NCBI GenBank assembly: GCA_009617715.1
Contig: VTFK01000296.1
Coordinates: 124,001 to 188,000 of the forward strand
DNA: 64,000 nucleotides
Reading direction: 5' to 3'
Source of the DNA: Plectrocnemia conspersa
Lineage: Eukaryota; Arthropoda; Insecta; Trichoptera; Polycentropodidae
Positions 1-11,059 of the stretch are shown here, in pieces. A program made the position numbers and the translations under genes. Position 1 is the stretch's first letter, and each line of letters opens with the position of its first letter. Under the pieces are notes generated by a model. It worked only from the letters and a program-made list of their open reading frames with translations. It did no database searches and was not told the DNA's origin.

Positions 1-103
1 GTCATGGTGGCTTGTGCCCCTTCATCGTCATTTTTTTTAGGTTCATCTCCTTCATTATCTGAATCTAAAACGCCGACTACTTTTTTCTTTTTAGGAGAAC
101 CAC
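1..103 (-). CDS. RS-protein gene, exon 6 (cut by window edge)
   Basis: The acceptor ATGTTCAG ends at 104. The exon encodes GGSPKKKKVVGVLDSDNEGD, then EPKKNDDEGAQATM, and continues past base 1. The basic KKKK cluster followed by a Ser-Asp-Glu acidic stretch resembles the region just before the conserved core of IWS1. Confidence -1.
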
Positions 104-3100
104 CTGAACATTACGAAATAAAGCATAGTAAGAACTCAAACATAATAAAAACATTGAATAATACCTTCTTCTTCGGAATCTGATAATACTTCACGGCCGC
201 GTCTTTTAACTTTGCCGACAGAACCGGATCTACTCCTAGATGAACGTCTCGATCCACTGCGAGACCGAGACTTGGACCTCTTCGATCTTGACTTTGAACG
301 ACTTTTAGATCTTGATCAATAAAGAACGAAAGATTAGTTATAAGCTATTATATTATGTAAAAGCATTATTTTTAATCAAAATACCTGCTCGATCGTCTAG
401 ACCTGCTCCTAGATCGTGATCTACTTTTAGAATGTGCCGATCCACTCCTGGATTTTCTAGATCTATGTTTCGATCTTCTTGAACCGCTCCTCGATCGTCT
501 AGAACCGCTTCTGGATCGACTTCTAGAACCACTCCTAGATTTCCTCGAGCCGCTTCTCGATTTTCTAGATCCACTCCTAGATTTTCTCGTTCTATTTCTA
601 GATTTTCTAGACCCGCTTCTAGATTTTCTCGATCCACTTCTAGATTTTCTCGATCCACTTCTAGACTTTCTCGAACCACTTCTAGATTTTCTCAATCTAT
701 TTTTAGATTTTCTAGATCCACTTCTGGATTTTCTAGATCCGCTCCTAGATTTTCTAGATCCGCTTCTAGATTTTCTCGATCCACTTCTAGATTTTCTTGA
801 TCTAATTTTAGATTTTCTAGATCCGCTTCTAGATTTTCTCGATCCGCTTCTAGATTTTCTCGATCCGCTTCTAGATTTTCTCGATCCACTTCTAGATTTT
901 CTCGATCTAATTCTAGATTTTCTAGATCCACTTCTGGATTTCCTAGATCCGCTTCTAGATTTTCTAGATGCGCTCCTTGATTTTCTAGATGCGCTCCTAG
1001 ATTTTCTCGATCCACTTCTAGATTTTCTTGATCTGATTCCAGATTTTCTAGACCCGCTTCTAGATTTTCTCGATCCGCTCCTAGATTTTCTTGATCTAAT
1101 TCTAGATTTTCTAGACCCACTTCTAGATTTTCTCGATCCGCTCCTAGACTTTCCCGATCCGCTTCTAGATTTTCTCGATCTGCTTCTAGATTTTCTCGAA
1201 CCGCTCCTCGATTTTCTCGATCCGCTTCTCGATCTAGCAGATCCGCTTCTCGAACGTCTAGATCCGCTTCTGGATTTCCGAGAACCACTCCTCGAGCGTC
1301 TAGATATAGATCGACTTTTCGACTTCGCCGATTTGCTTCTAGATCTCGCCGAACCCGAGCCGGACTTTCTGGAAGGGCTTCTTGAATTTCTAGAGCTGCT
1401 CCTCGATCTCAATTTCGCTTTCACTACTGGACTCTCCGAATCGGATTTAGTTCCTTTATCGACCGATCTCGATCTCGATCTTAAAGTTCTAGTTCTGTTC
1501 TTCTTAGCCTTTATTTCGTCGAACACGTCGTTCTTGTTCTTTTTCAATTTCTTTAATACTTTTTTCACACTCGGCGACCGGCTTTTGGAGGGCGAAACGG
1601 ATTTGACGGACTTTTTCGAGTGCACTGATGAATCTCTGGATTTGCTCTTGGATTTGGAAGCACGCACACTTCCAGATTTAGATCTGGATCCCGATGGAGA
1701 CTTTTGGGCCAAAGAGACGGATCGAATCGATCGAGACCTAGACTTTCCGGAACCGGATCGTACACTATTTTTGGAACTCGCACGACTCTGAGACCTTTTA
1801 GAGTGTACGCTTGAATCCCTAGATTTTGATTTTCTCGATCCGGAATTCGATCTATTGGACGCCGGAGTGCCCGATCTAGAGCGTTGAGTGGCTTGGGTGT
1901 TTTTAGCAAGATATTCGGGTGACAATGAACTGTTAAATATGTAAAACAAATTGATTCATGGATATATAATTTTTGAAATAAAAATTAATATAATACGCAC
2001 CGTGACTTGTTGGAAGCGAGAGATGGAGATCTTGAAGTAGACTTCCGTGGCGAGCTTTTGTTTGATGCAATTGATTTGACTGGCGAAACTGAGCCTGGAT
2101 AAATATTAATTTGTGTTATATATTTTAACCAATTGTCGTCGAAATTGGTAATATCGGCTTTTGCTACTTTTGTGAGTATTACTGGATCATTGAAGAAAGA
2201 ATTATTATACATTAATAATGAGCTGTGGGGAATATAATAAAAATATTGATACATAACCCTTTGATTGGTGAGTAATTTTTTTAGCATATATATCATGGGA
2301 GTGAGTTAATTTTTACGTTTCTTTTTTTTAAAATTTATTGTTTAATTTTTACAAATATTTTCATTTATTGTATTATATTAATTGAATAGTTCTCAACATT
2401 TTATTATATGATTTATTTTATTTATGATTCACATTTATCAATCTATGATTATTTTATTTATTTATAAAATAGAGTAAATTTTGATTTTTTGATAAAGTAA
2501 ACTAAGTGGTTTTATTAACTTATGATTATTATATTTACGTCTCACTTCTATCAAATTATGATTATTTTATTAACGTATATATTAGAGTAAATGTTGCCTT
2601 ATTGATAAAGCAAATTCAGTGGATCTCAACATTTTATTATAAGCTTTTGTATTTATTTATGATTCAGTTTTGTCAACTATGATTATTTTATATACATTTA
2701 AGTGATTTTCAACATTTTATTTACGCATTATCTTACGATTATTTTATTTACATAGCATTTTTTTCAACTTATGATTATTTTATTTACATATATATTAAAG
2801 TAAATGTTGCTTTATTGATAAAAATAAAGCAAATTCAGTGGTTTTCAACATTTTTTTATTTCTCTGTTTTATCAATTTATGATTATTTAATTTTATTTAC
2901 ATAAGAGTATATTTTGATTTATTGTTACAGTATATTTAGTTTTATTGTGAGTTTCTTATTTAAATTTCACTTTAATTAAATTATGATTATTTTATTACAT
3001 TGAATATTTTATTGTATTTTTTTTTTATGTGGATATAAAAGGGATTTAGATTGTGTACGTATTTTTCTCACTAAAAACAAATTATATCCAAATATCATTG

Positions 3101-5836
3101 ATAAATAAATAATTGATCGAAATTATATTTAAAAATATTATGACTCACAATAAGTCAGAATCGAACGAAGGAAGCATATCTAAACCGAATTTTAGACCGA
3201 TAGGATAGTACATAAAACAATTATCTCTTCTCAGAAGTTAAAAATCCACATCAAAAGCAATAAAATCGTGCCGTCACCGTCGCAGTGGAAACGCTTGTTA
3301 CCGAGCGTTCCCACTACGATGGCGCCGACACGATTTTATTGCTTTTGATGTGAATTTTTGACTTCTGAGAAGTGATAATTGTTTTTGCGACCTCCTATAT
3401 GACCAAAATTTGGTTTGAATATACTTCGACCAATACTCTCATATCAGAAATCTATAGTAATATGAGTAAGAATAGCTATCATATTTTTAAAACAGTGTAA
3501 TATCGAAACGCAGACAAACTATGGAGCAATATGCGAGATTCAACGAATGTTTGTACTTCTTTTTCTGCTTATTTTCCCCTAAGAGATAAGTTGGTTTAGT
3601 TTGTATTTTGTACTTTAGCAAATAAAAGTTCTAAAACTATAGTTAGTTCTAGAGCTTTCATTAGGTAATGTTTGGGTTTGAACAGTAAATGGGCGTTTCA
3701 CAACTGGTAAATTGAGTTTCATGGATATTTAAGAGCATCACGTAATTACACCAGAGCCTATTAGTTAAATTATATTTTCACAACTAGAAATATGTATTTA
3801 CTGGTGAAAATGTATTTGGACTTCACTAGTGAAAATATACTTTTACTGAAAAATACACACAAATAAATAATGATGAGTATGTAAATGTACGGAAAAGTTG
3901 AAATAACTGCCAGATAAATTATAATTTCAATAGGCTCTCAAAATGGCACCATCACAAATGAGCATTGCGTCATAAGAGCGCTTACGAAAGAAGCGCTGTA
4001 ACAAAATAGCGTACGTCAAATACGCAGACAGTCATATGAGCGCTTGTCAAAAGAGAGCGCGTCATAAGAGCGCAAAAATACTTGGAGAAAATCAAGTAAT
4101 GAATATTTTAGGAATTAGGTATACAAAATATAAGTAAATTGTGAGAAATTTACAAAGAATAAAAATTCACGAGATATAGGCGGTAAATTACTATTTTATG
4201 TGCCAGAGCGTAATGACGATTAAATCGATTAGTCAATGAAAACATTATTATTTATTAATTATTACATACGATATACACATATTTTGTACTAAAATGAAAC
4301 GCTGATTTTGAATTTATCATTAGATTTGTTCTGTAATGTTTCATAAAATTGACAAATAATTATTGACTCGACTCGCAATGAATGCATACAGTTATAGGGC
4401 AGGTATATGGCCCGCCAGACCTTTTTTTCATTTATTTTAGACAACTACACTTTATTGCGGATGGCAGCTGAGTGCGAATATTATATAATATATTACAGTT
4501 AATTAAACGATTAATGTTTTATATTTAAAACTGTAGGAAAATTCATGTATTAATATCCCACACATATGATATGTGTTTGTATATCAAAAATTTCCATATC
4601 TATGGTTAGAAATGAGCCTCGACGTTGGATAATTTAGTATTTTAATAAATTATTGTGTTTAGTATATGTGTATATCAGTGCCGGTCGGTGAAATACTTTC
4701 CCTCTCGGTCGCTAGCGTGTTAGTAACTAGAGTGAAAAAGATGGGGAGGCATGCATGCGATCGAGAGGGAAAGTATTTCACCGACCGGCACTGGCGTATA
4801 TGTATGCTGAATTATGAGTTCAAAGATTTAAAATAATTATGATTATTAATAAATATAAAGATTGACAAATTTTATATTATATATTTTTTAATGTAAATAT
4901 AACAGATTTAAAAACTGCATGCGTTGCAATTGATAACGAAACGAGTCGTTTTTACCTATATTTTATGACTTCTGAGAAAAAATTGTGAAATGTCCTTTCG
5001 CACAAAGCAGACGGTTGAATCATGGAGCGGATGTTTGGGAATTCTTTATTATTCCTCCTCTTTAAATAAACAATAAAAACAAGCTAAACTTAAATTTTAA
5101 GCGCAGAATTTATTTTAATTGTATTGTATAATATACACCTGAGAATTTGTGATTTAGAATTCATTAAGATTCATAGTATTTCATTAAATGACTTGCATTT
5201 TTCTGGCAAAATTTAAGGGCTTTTTTCACCCACATAATACAAATAACATTTTTATAATGATGTCGAAATATTATTGATAATGATACGTATAGTAATAAAT
5301 TGAATTTACAAACATAAAACCCGAGTAAAATGGTCGCATTGCGTATGTGCGGCTATACCGTCCAAAGGGTTAACACGCAAAGGATTAAGACTTTGTACAA
5401 CCAAGTTGAATCTCGATTTTGAGCCAATTAGATTTGATTTGAAAAATCGCTTAGTCTGCATGCGATTGAATGATATAAAAAATAATAATGAATAAAATGT
5501 AGAGTAGTTAAAGATGAATATAAAATGCGTCGAATAGTTACCATTGCGAGAGCCTACGTTGGAGGACGCCGATGCCGACCTCGACGAGCTCGATCTAGAC
5601 GATCTGGATCGACTCCTGTCACCAGCGGCTAAAATAAAACACCTCATTAATGACGTGGGGTCAAAAAGTTTACCGATGCATTTTATATGGAAGTGACACT
5701 TTGCGGTTTGAGGTTATATCTGACGCGCAATTAAAACGAGCGATTTTAGAGATTATATTGACAAAAAATAACGGGACGCTATCGTACTATTGAAACAAAA
5801 ACGGGAAACACTAGACTTACCGGCCCCCCTGGCCAT
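1..5836 (-). CDS. RS-rich nuclear protein gene, candidate IWS1 homolog (5' part, six exons)
   Basis: Six exons on the minus strand join with GT/AG borders and consistent phases: 5836-5821, 5628-5542, 2094-2001, 1929-385, 310-165 and 103 to beyond base 1. Together they give about 663 residues, with the C-terminus outside the window. The protein starts MARGA and is almost wholly Arg/Ser/Lys: SR dipeptides, SPRKS and SPSKS blocks, a basic patch with KKVLKKLKKNKNDVFDE, then a long array of 7-residue units. Near the left edge it changes to GREVLSDSEEE, a KKKK patch and DSDNEGDEPKK. Alternating acidic/Ser and basic blocks of this kind precede the conserved domain of IWS1, which works with Spt6 in RNA polymerase II elongation and mRNA export. 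That identity is an inference, because the IWS1 C-terminal domain is not in the window. Another SR-repetitive protein, such as an SRRM type, is the alternative. The gene model is much surer than the name. Confidence -1.
165..310 (-). CDS. RS-protein gene, exon 5
   Basis: The acceptor TTGATCAAG ends at 311 and the donor GTATTATT starts at 164. The exon encodes the end of the RS domain, then VKRRGREVLSDSEEE. The change from RS to acidic Ser-Asp-Ser is the first hint of IWS1-like architecture. Confidence -1.
385..1929 (-). CDS. RS-protein gene, exon 4 (large RS-repeat exon)
   Basis: The acceptor TATTTAACAG ends at 1930 and the donor GTATTTTG starts at 384. This 1,545-base exon carries most of the RS domain. 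It begins SLSPEYLAKNTQATQRSRSG, passes a Lys-rich patch around 1440-1560, and then becomes a near-perfect array of SRKSRSG heptads until about 470. It is low complexity throughout and probably intrinsically disordered. Long open frames overlapping it in the other minus-strand frames (353-679, 692-1288) and on the plus strand (1333-1791) come from the repeat composition. Confidence -1.
470..1320 (-). repeat. Coding minisatellite, 21-bp unit (SRKSRSG heptads)
   Basis: A 21-bp unit, seen on the plus strand as variants of CTTCTAGATTTTCTCGATCC, repeats about forty times inside exon 4 and encodes SRKSRSG with small substitutions. In the 3' half there is a second level of order: four standard heptads followed by one variant heptad (RIRS, KIRS, KNRL, RNRT), which makes an approximately 105-bp super-unit. 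Every unit keeps the reading frame. Array length is likely to vary between individuals. Confidence -1.
2001..2094 (-). CDS. RS-protein gene, exon 3
   Basis: The acceptor TTTATCCAG ends at 2095 and the donor GTGCG starts at 2000. The exon encodes SVSPVKSIASNKSSPRKSTS, then RSPSLASNKSR. SP dipeptides next to basic residues are typical of phosphorylated RS domains. The phase fits both neighbouring exons. Confidence -1.
2385..3015. repeat. Degenerate A+T-rich tandem repeat in intron
   Basis: Diverged copies of a unit containing TTATGATTATTTTATTTAC, GTAAATGTTG, TTATTGATAAAGCAAATTCA and GTGGTTTTCAACATTTTATT recur several times with irregular spacing. The array lies in the RS-gene intron that spans 2095-5541. 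No coding potential is seen. Confidence -1.
3137..3480. repeat. Foldback element, family A (hairpin, about 130-bp arms)
   Basis: Long imperfect inverted arms meet around 3300. The left arm contains CTTCTCAGAAG and CACATCAAAAGCAATAAAAT; the right arm contains ATTTTATTGCTTTTGATGTG and CTTCTGAGAAGTGATAATTG. The centre carries CGCAGTGGAAACG and CGTTCCCACTACG. Related single arms occur near 26650, 26830 and 38240. There is no open frame, so this is a non-autonomous element. Confidence -1.
3520..3935 (+). repeat. Dispersed composite repeat adjoining foldback A
   Basis: This block has three recognisable parts: GCTTATTTTCCCCTAAGAG, then TTTGGGTTTGAACAGTAAAT with GCGTTTCACAACTG, then short runs related to GTGAAAATATACTTTTACTG. 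The same parts occur in the opposite orientation at 26130-26640, next to another foldback A arm. Pieces also occur at 35340-35540, 44960-45095 and 47640-47845. It is probably one larger element together with foldback A. Confidence -1.
3967..4073 (+). repeat. Short direct repeats, GCGTCATAAGAGCGC
   Basis: The 15-mer GCGTCATAAGAGCGC occurs at 3967-3981 and 4059-4073, with a variant AGTCATATGAGCGC at 4030-4043 between them. The segment is richer in G+C than the surrounding intron. I do not recognise it. It may be a protein-binding array or the end of a transposable element. Confidence -1.
4074..4675. other. Intron sequence, no feature seen
   Basis: This part of the 2095-5541 intron is A+T-rich and unstructured. 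I see no open frame of coding character, no RNA gene and no clear repeat. Confidence -1.
4676..4793. repeat. Foldback element, family B, copy 1
   Basis: Two 37-bp arms (4676-4712 and 4757-4793) match at all but one position. The left arm starts CAGTGCCGGTCGGTGAAATA and the right arm ends TTTCACCGACCGGCACTG. The loop is about 44 bases. The motif GGTGAAATACTTTCCCTCTC relates it to the copies at 18745 and 32162. It is a MITE-like sequence with no coding capacity. Confidence -1.
5331..5373 (-). mobile_element. piggyBac-like element end (TTAA-CCCTTT), diverged
   Basis: Read on the minus strand, TTAACCCTTTGGACGG begins at the TTAA target-like site 5373-5370 and continues with GTATAGCCGCACATAC. It aligns with the better ends at 14145-14180 and 62908-62942. 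TTAA flanking and CCCTTT termini are features of the piggyBac superfamily. No transposase is present and the partner end was not found. Confidence -1.
5542..5628 (-). CDS. RS-protein gene, exon 2
   Basis: The acceptor TTTTATTTTAG ends at 5629, and the donor is GTAAC at 5541-5537. The exon encodes AAGDRSRSRSSRSSSSRSAS and continues to SRNG. Its splice phases match exons 1 and 3. It is followed by the longest intron of this gene, about 3.4 kb and packed with repeats. Confidence -1.
5821..5836 (-). CDS. RS-protein gene, coding exon 1
   Basis: This short first coding exon encodes MARGA plus one base and ends at a strong GTAAG donor (5820-5816). The ATG at 5836-5834 has G at +4 and is the only start that leads in frame into the next RS exon. 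An upstream in-frame reading is open for a while but has no Ser/Arg character, so it is more likely 5' UTR. Confidence -1.
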
Positions 5837-5990
5837 GACGGTGGCTGTACTCCAACCAACTTTTTGGCCAAAACAACCAGTGCTGCCATACGCGATAATT
5901 CTTACAAACTTCAAAAATGCCGACGTTTTAAATATTGTTTTTTTCTTATAAATAACTAAAAACCACATATTTTTACGATTATTATTGTAT
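5837..5990 (-). promoter_or_regulatory. Putative 5' UTR/promoter of RS-protein gene
   Basis: The sequence upstream of the first coding exon is richer in G+C near the ATG and becomes very A+T-rich beyond about 5930. No TATA box at a convincing distance is seen. The transcription start cannot be placed from sequence alone. Confidence -1.
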
Positions 5991-7959
5991 GTTTAATGTT
6001 TTAAATAATTTAAAAATATTTATAACGCAAAATAAAAAAATAATTAAAAAAAATTTTACCCCTCGAAATTTTACTTCTCGAAAAATTGCCTAATAATTAA
6101 AAATATGAATAAAGTAGCAGAAAAACTCTTTTTTTTAATATCTTATGAAAAACGAAAACTCAAAAATATATGTAAGTGATTAGATTATATTAAAACTAAT
6201 TAATCTATTATTAAAAATAAAATGATGTATTATTTAATTACAATAATATACAAGTTATTGCATTTCATTTACACTTTTTAATCATAAGCCATTTTGTCAT
6301 TGTTCATGTACGCACACAAATGCATTTCCTACTCAGACCCGATGACGTTAAGCAGGCGCGACTTCTCAAACGGTCGCAATAAAACACAGTATATTTTTTG
6401 CAAATAATAATCATACAAAATAAATAATAAAAAAGATATCTAAAAAAATTAAACATTAATAAAACATATAACATAAAAAAATAATAAATTAAGAAAATTC
6501 GAAATGTCTAGCAATCCGGCCATGTTATTACTTTATGCATTTGACACAGCTCTGTGTATGAATATTTATAAATATAATATATTTATTTTTGCTTAATTTG
6601 CATCAAAATATATGAATATTTTTAAATATCTCAAAACACAACGCCAAAATTTATTAATTTAATTATTATACTTACATTTCTCACCAGCAAATTTTCTGAC
6701 ATTTTGTGATTGCAAAAGCAGTAAAATGGTTTATCACATCTTGTACAATTTTATTGCTAATTTTAATATTTTAAAATATGACTACGTACGGTTATTATAG
6801 TTATAGCAATTATAAAAAATATTATAAATAAAATAAAAATTTGCTGTGCGGCAATATGAATTTTTTTTATTTTATTGAGAAAAAATATATATTAACTCCA
6901 TCTTTTGTGTACAATGACAATACTCAGAAATAAGTTAGAGTCTTAGCTAAATACGATTTAATTTTCTATGATATAATCATAATTATATATTACATTAATT
7001 TCAGAAATTTTATTTTGGTAATTTATTCAAATTCTATATGACATATTATTAAATTAAATTTAAGTTTAATCTCTAGTACAGTGACCCTTTGCCGGATCTA
7101 AATCAAAATTTGGATTGTTACTCTTTATGACCCTTATCAAAGTATAACACCTCTTTCACCCTCTCTTGATATATATAAATGTAAATTATATTGAATTCGT
7201 TTTAAATTTTGCTGATTTGCACTATCCCGAGGAAGAAATAACCCCTATAGCAGACTTTATTCGATATAAATGTATATTTAATGCCACCAGCTATATGACT
7301 ATATTAAATTTTGCATATACAATTGATTTTCACTATTATGACCCGTGCAGTTAAGGACATTGAGGAGGATTAAATATGTATGTTCCTTTTCTAAAGAAAC
7401 ACCTTATAATATATGTATGTATTTATGTAAATATCATGTTATTAGCACTCTAAAAATAACCACAAATTACACGTTAATTTGAACTATAATTAGTTTTTCA
7501 TAAAATATATTAATTTGGAAATCTTTTGTTCAATTCATATATTTTTATCATTGATTAATGTTCAACCCTTGAGATGTAGATTATTTGTCTTTCTTACGCG
7601 TTTCCTCTTAACCGACGTTGAAAGGCTGCCTCATCAAGCTCGAAGGACTAGAAAGTTACTTAAAATAGTTAATATTTATTTATTTTATATTCTAAATTTT
7701 TAAATTCTAACATTATACAAAGGCTCGCTACCGCGTCCGCGCAGTAAGGAAGCAAGTAGTATGAGAACGACCGGGTAAGAATTTCTCGCTCGGCTTGGTC
7801 CAACATCTGTTGGCCACTATGACATGTCCAAAATGTCTCAAATTAATGTCGGAATAGCGTAAGTAAGATTTATGTATATTGGTAACCCAGATGCCCTAGC
7901 AGCATATTCAAATTTTTATTTATAAAAATGCGCTACTGTTCCAAAAATAGAATACTTGA
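5991..7959. other. Intergenic DNA without recognisable gene
   Basis: This is A+T-rich sequence with homopolymer runs. Short open frames at 7166-7354 and 7515-7703 have no coding character or splice context. A segment of more balanced composition at 7715-7850 (CGCTACCGCGTCCGCGCAG) may be an old repeat, but I cannot assign it. Confidence -1.
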
Positions 7960-7964
7960 CATTT

Positions 7965-8115
7965 TACCATTTTTTTGTGTTTCAAAATATGCATATGCAA
8001 TTCGAATCCTCTATTTCAAATTTTTTATAAGCGTTTTTCCCTTCATCATAGCAAAAAGCTTGAATAACTCAAGCGGTTTTTACTTTTGTAGATGCATCGT
8101 CTATTGCATATTTTA
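7965..8115 (+). repeat. Dispersed repeat family D, copy 1
   Basis: It shares AAATATGCATATGnAATTCGAATCCTC, a CTTnATCATnnCAAAA core and GAATAACTCAAG with 36545-36700. The TTCGAATCC core resembles a polymerase III B box, so the family may be SINE-like. The open frame at 7928-8146 lies inside it and is not a gene. Confidence -1.
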
Positions 8116-8259
8116 CGCACAAATGGGTTGTTTTTATGATACTTAACGGGCGGATGTTGGCAGGGGTGAAATCATCGATAATTATGGAATTGATTATTAT
8201 CTTATTTCAAAATGTGTTGCTATTTATTTTTAATAAGTTTGAAATTGTCGTTTAAACGA

Positions 8260-8455
8260 TCTTACCGTTAACTGCGTAGCTGGGTGGACCTCCCACGATT
8301 ATAAACATACTAATTTATATTTAATTATATAGATGTCACCGATTCTGATACTTTTTGTATGATGGGTAATACTTACTCGTAAATTTTCATCATGTCTAAT
8401 TGACTTACCCAATTGATACTGATGCATCCCTTGCAACGAATGTCAGGTTCAATAT
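8260..8455 (+). mobile_element. Diverged SINE copy (family C)
   Basis: It contains the body motif GATGTCACCGATTC, GGTAATACTTACT, a TAATTGACTTACCCAATTGA segment and a decayed 3' module (CGAATGTCAGGTTC). All occur in the same order in the copies at 31183 and 39634. The tRNA-like head is missing or eroded. Confidence -1.
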
Positions 8456-10757
8456 GCAGTACATATTAATGTATTTGAAGCTGAATTTTGGGCTTCTATA
8501 GGAAATAATTATGATTTTATGAACTGAACCATATTGCTATCAAGATTAATTTCAGTAAAATAATTATTAAATATTTACGACGTGATAATAAAAAAATATG
8601 TATACTATCAAAAAGTAATTCCAGAATTATAGTCAATACATAGATATGACGGCAAAATTTTTTGAGGATATATTATTAAAATTCTGAATCAAAAATTAAT
8701 TATTAAAATCTAAAGCATAGTGTATGTAATGTGTATAATAATATTTGAAAATAAACAATAATAGGCAGTTATATCATATTTTTTAGGAATGAAAATAGAG
8801 TGTTAAATTAACTAAGAAATCTAGATTATTTTAATTAATCTAGATTTATTAAGATAATTTTAGCAATAAATTAACAATGATTCTAATGAAATTATTGAAT
8901 AATAATTTCATCAAATGGGAAAATGCTATCGTATCAAGCAAAAAAAAAAATAGTTAAAAAATTGATAGTATAATCATATATGATTATTTTAAATGTAATG
9001 CAATTTGTAATTCTATTATATTTCGAATGTTATCATTGCCATTTTTTTAATGCCAAGTTTAACCTTACTAGTTGAATGCATGCCCCTAACCCACTTTGTA
9101 CAATTCTTGTTATTTATAAAAAAATAAACAGTTCTTCCTGAATCATAATAATGATTAATTTAATAAAATTAAGATGGTTAGCGTTACTTCAAGGTGATTT
9201 ATTTTTATGCCATTGACATTGAAAGTTTTATATTTTTAACGATTAACTGTCTCAATTTTATTTGCACTGTGCAACTATAAAATCAATTTGCATGAGCACG
9301 TTTGTTTTAATTGTCATTTTTATTAATATAACGTGAATCGAGCGTGAAAGGAAGCGTTATATTCAGATACGTCTTTTATCTCTGGGTATTTTTTATACAA
9401 TTATTTATTATATTTGCGGTTATAATTACGCAAATTACGAACGTTCGTTTTCATCATAGTTACGGCATGAGGTCATAAATCTCATTCGTTCGATCGTTGA
9501 TGTGTATAGAACAAGAACGACCATGACTTTAGAAACTGAGTCATTATATTTGTTGGTCACTGAACCAACGATGCATTAAATTCGAGCTGGTCAATACCGC
9601 AACTATACAATAAAACATTATCAAAAGTCTTAAATCTAAAGCATAAAATGTATTATACATTCATATCCGCCTGTAATTAATCCAAAAGTAATTAAAACCA
9701 ACACGCTTGGATAATCTTTGGATTTTGGCCTTACACTGATCAACCCGAATAATAATCACTTTATTTTTACATGTAATTATTAAATATTATATCTAAATAA
9801 AATTTATTTTATTTATTGGCGTTATATATTCGAAAAAAACTCGGCCATGAAAAACTCGCCATTTAATGTCACGAAAAAGTTCAAGTTGAAGAAACTTCGT
9901 CGTAATTCATTTGACTCTTTATGAAACCTTGAACTGTTGCTGAAATATAAAACACGATCAAATTTTATTACATAAAATAATTCAGTTAAAAACATAGAAG
10001 GTCGTCTGAAATGTAGACGGCCTTAAAATATATTAGAAACCCCATATTAACCTTCTTATAACTGATTATTATATTTTTTTAAATATTTTAAAAATAATTT
10101 AATTAACTAAATAAAAAACTACATATACCACTTAGTCTTTAAAGTATTAGTATAAAAAAATAGTAATTCGAATTAGTAACATAATTATAAGAACAAGATT
10201 GCAAATATATATATATATATATATATCAATTTATAATCTACAATTACACACATTTTAATCTGGTAGTGGAACAATAAATTAATCCTTATTATCAGTTTAC
10301 ATTATTAATGTTTTGCAAAATGACAAAATACACATTATATTTATATGTGTATATTAATATCAAATTTAATAATTTGATATTAAATCATATAAATATACAT
10401 ATATATTAATGGTATTATGGATATAATAGAATTATTGCGTAAGAGTAAATTAAATGATTCCCTAATGGTTATTCCAAATATCAAAGAATCCTTGTATATA
10501 CATATATTTGTAATAAGTAATGCTTAGAAAATTGGAATTAGTATTTATTTTAATTCCGATTAAGTACCTCAGATTAAGTTTACTAATCACACAGATGATT
10601 AATTGAAGTTGAGCCATTATAGTTTGCAATATAAGCTATAAATCGTAACATGAAAGGCCGGACACAAGCACTGTCTTAAATTAAATTTGTTTAATATTTT
10701 ATTCAGATTTTCATTTAAGGCAAATAAAAGTCTTTGTATATATATTTTATTGCAAAA
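8456..10757. other. Intergenic DNA, no gene seen
   Basis: This is A+T-rich sequence with small palindromes, for example AAATCTAGATTATTTTAATT with its mirror around 8817-8850 and TATCAAATTTAATAATTTGATA near 10357-10380, and an (AT)n run near 10206-10226. Nothing supports a coding or RNA gene. Confidence -1.
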
Positions 10758-11028
10758 TTAAAATATGTTTGCCAATATGTGTAAGGTGTCAGTGTCAGGC
10801 GGCGGTGTAGAATGCTTAAGAGTACATTCGTATCTAAGTGGTGTAGAAGATCGTCGAGTTAGTAATATGAATTCTTGCTTAAACTTCTTGCAAATCTTTT
10901 TATATGATTCCTGCGAGCTAATGAATGCCCAAGATTTTGTATGTTTTATATATAAGTCATCTACAAAAGAGTCTATGTACACGTACAATGTGGTTTCAAC
11001 CATCTGCATAATTTGTTATAAATTATAG
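10758..11028. other. Overlapping open frames on both strands, unassigned
   Basis: An 83-residue minus-strand frame and an 87-residue plus-strand frame overlap almost completely. Neither shows recognisable domain motifs, and there is no promoter or splice context. The minus frame lies just downstream of repeat E copy 1 and could be part of the same old element. I do not call a gene. Confidence -1.
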
Positions 11029-11059
11029 GCCATTCTAACGTCCATTTCGAATAAAAACA

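Noticed and set aside
353..1288. Long minus-strand frames rich in ENLEADRENLEVD-type repeats (353-679 and 692-1288)
   Set aside because: They are another frame of the 21-bp minisatellite. Because the unit length is a multiple of three, any frame without a stop in the unit stays open. The RS frame has correct splice phases and family character.
1333..1791. 152-residue plus-strand frame over the RS exon
   Set aside because: Antisense of RS codons gives Leu/Asp/Glu-rich open frames. There is no start context, promoter or domain.
10200..10230. (AT)n run as a replication or regulatory element
   Set aside because: Simple microsatellite, common in this composition.
10758..11028. Overlapping 83- and 87-residue frames on opposite strands
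   Set aside because: Neither has a recognisable motif, signal peptide or splice context. They are kept only as an unassigned note near repeat E.
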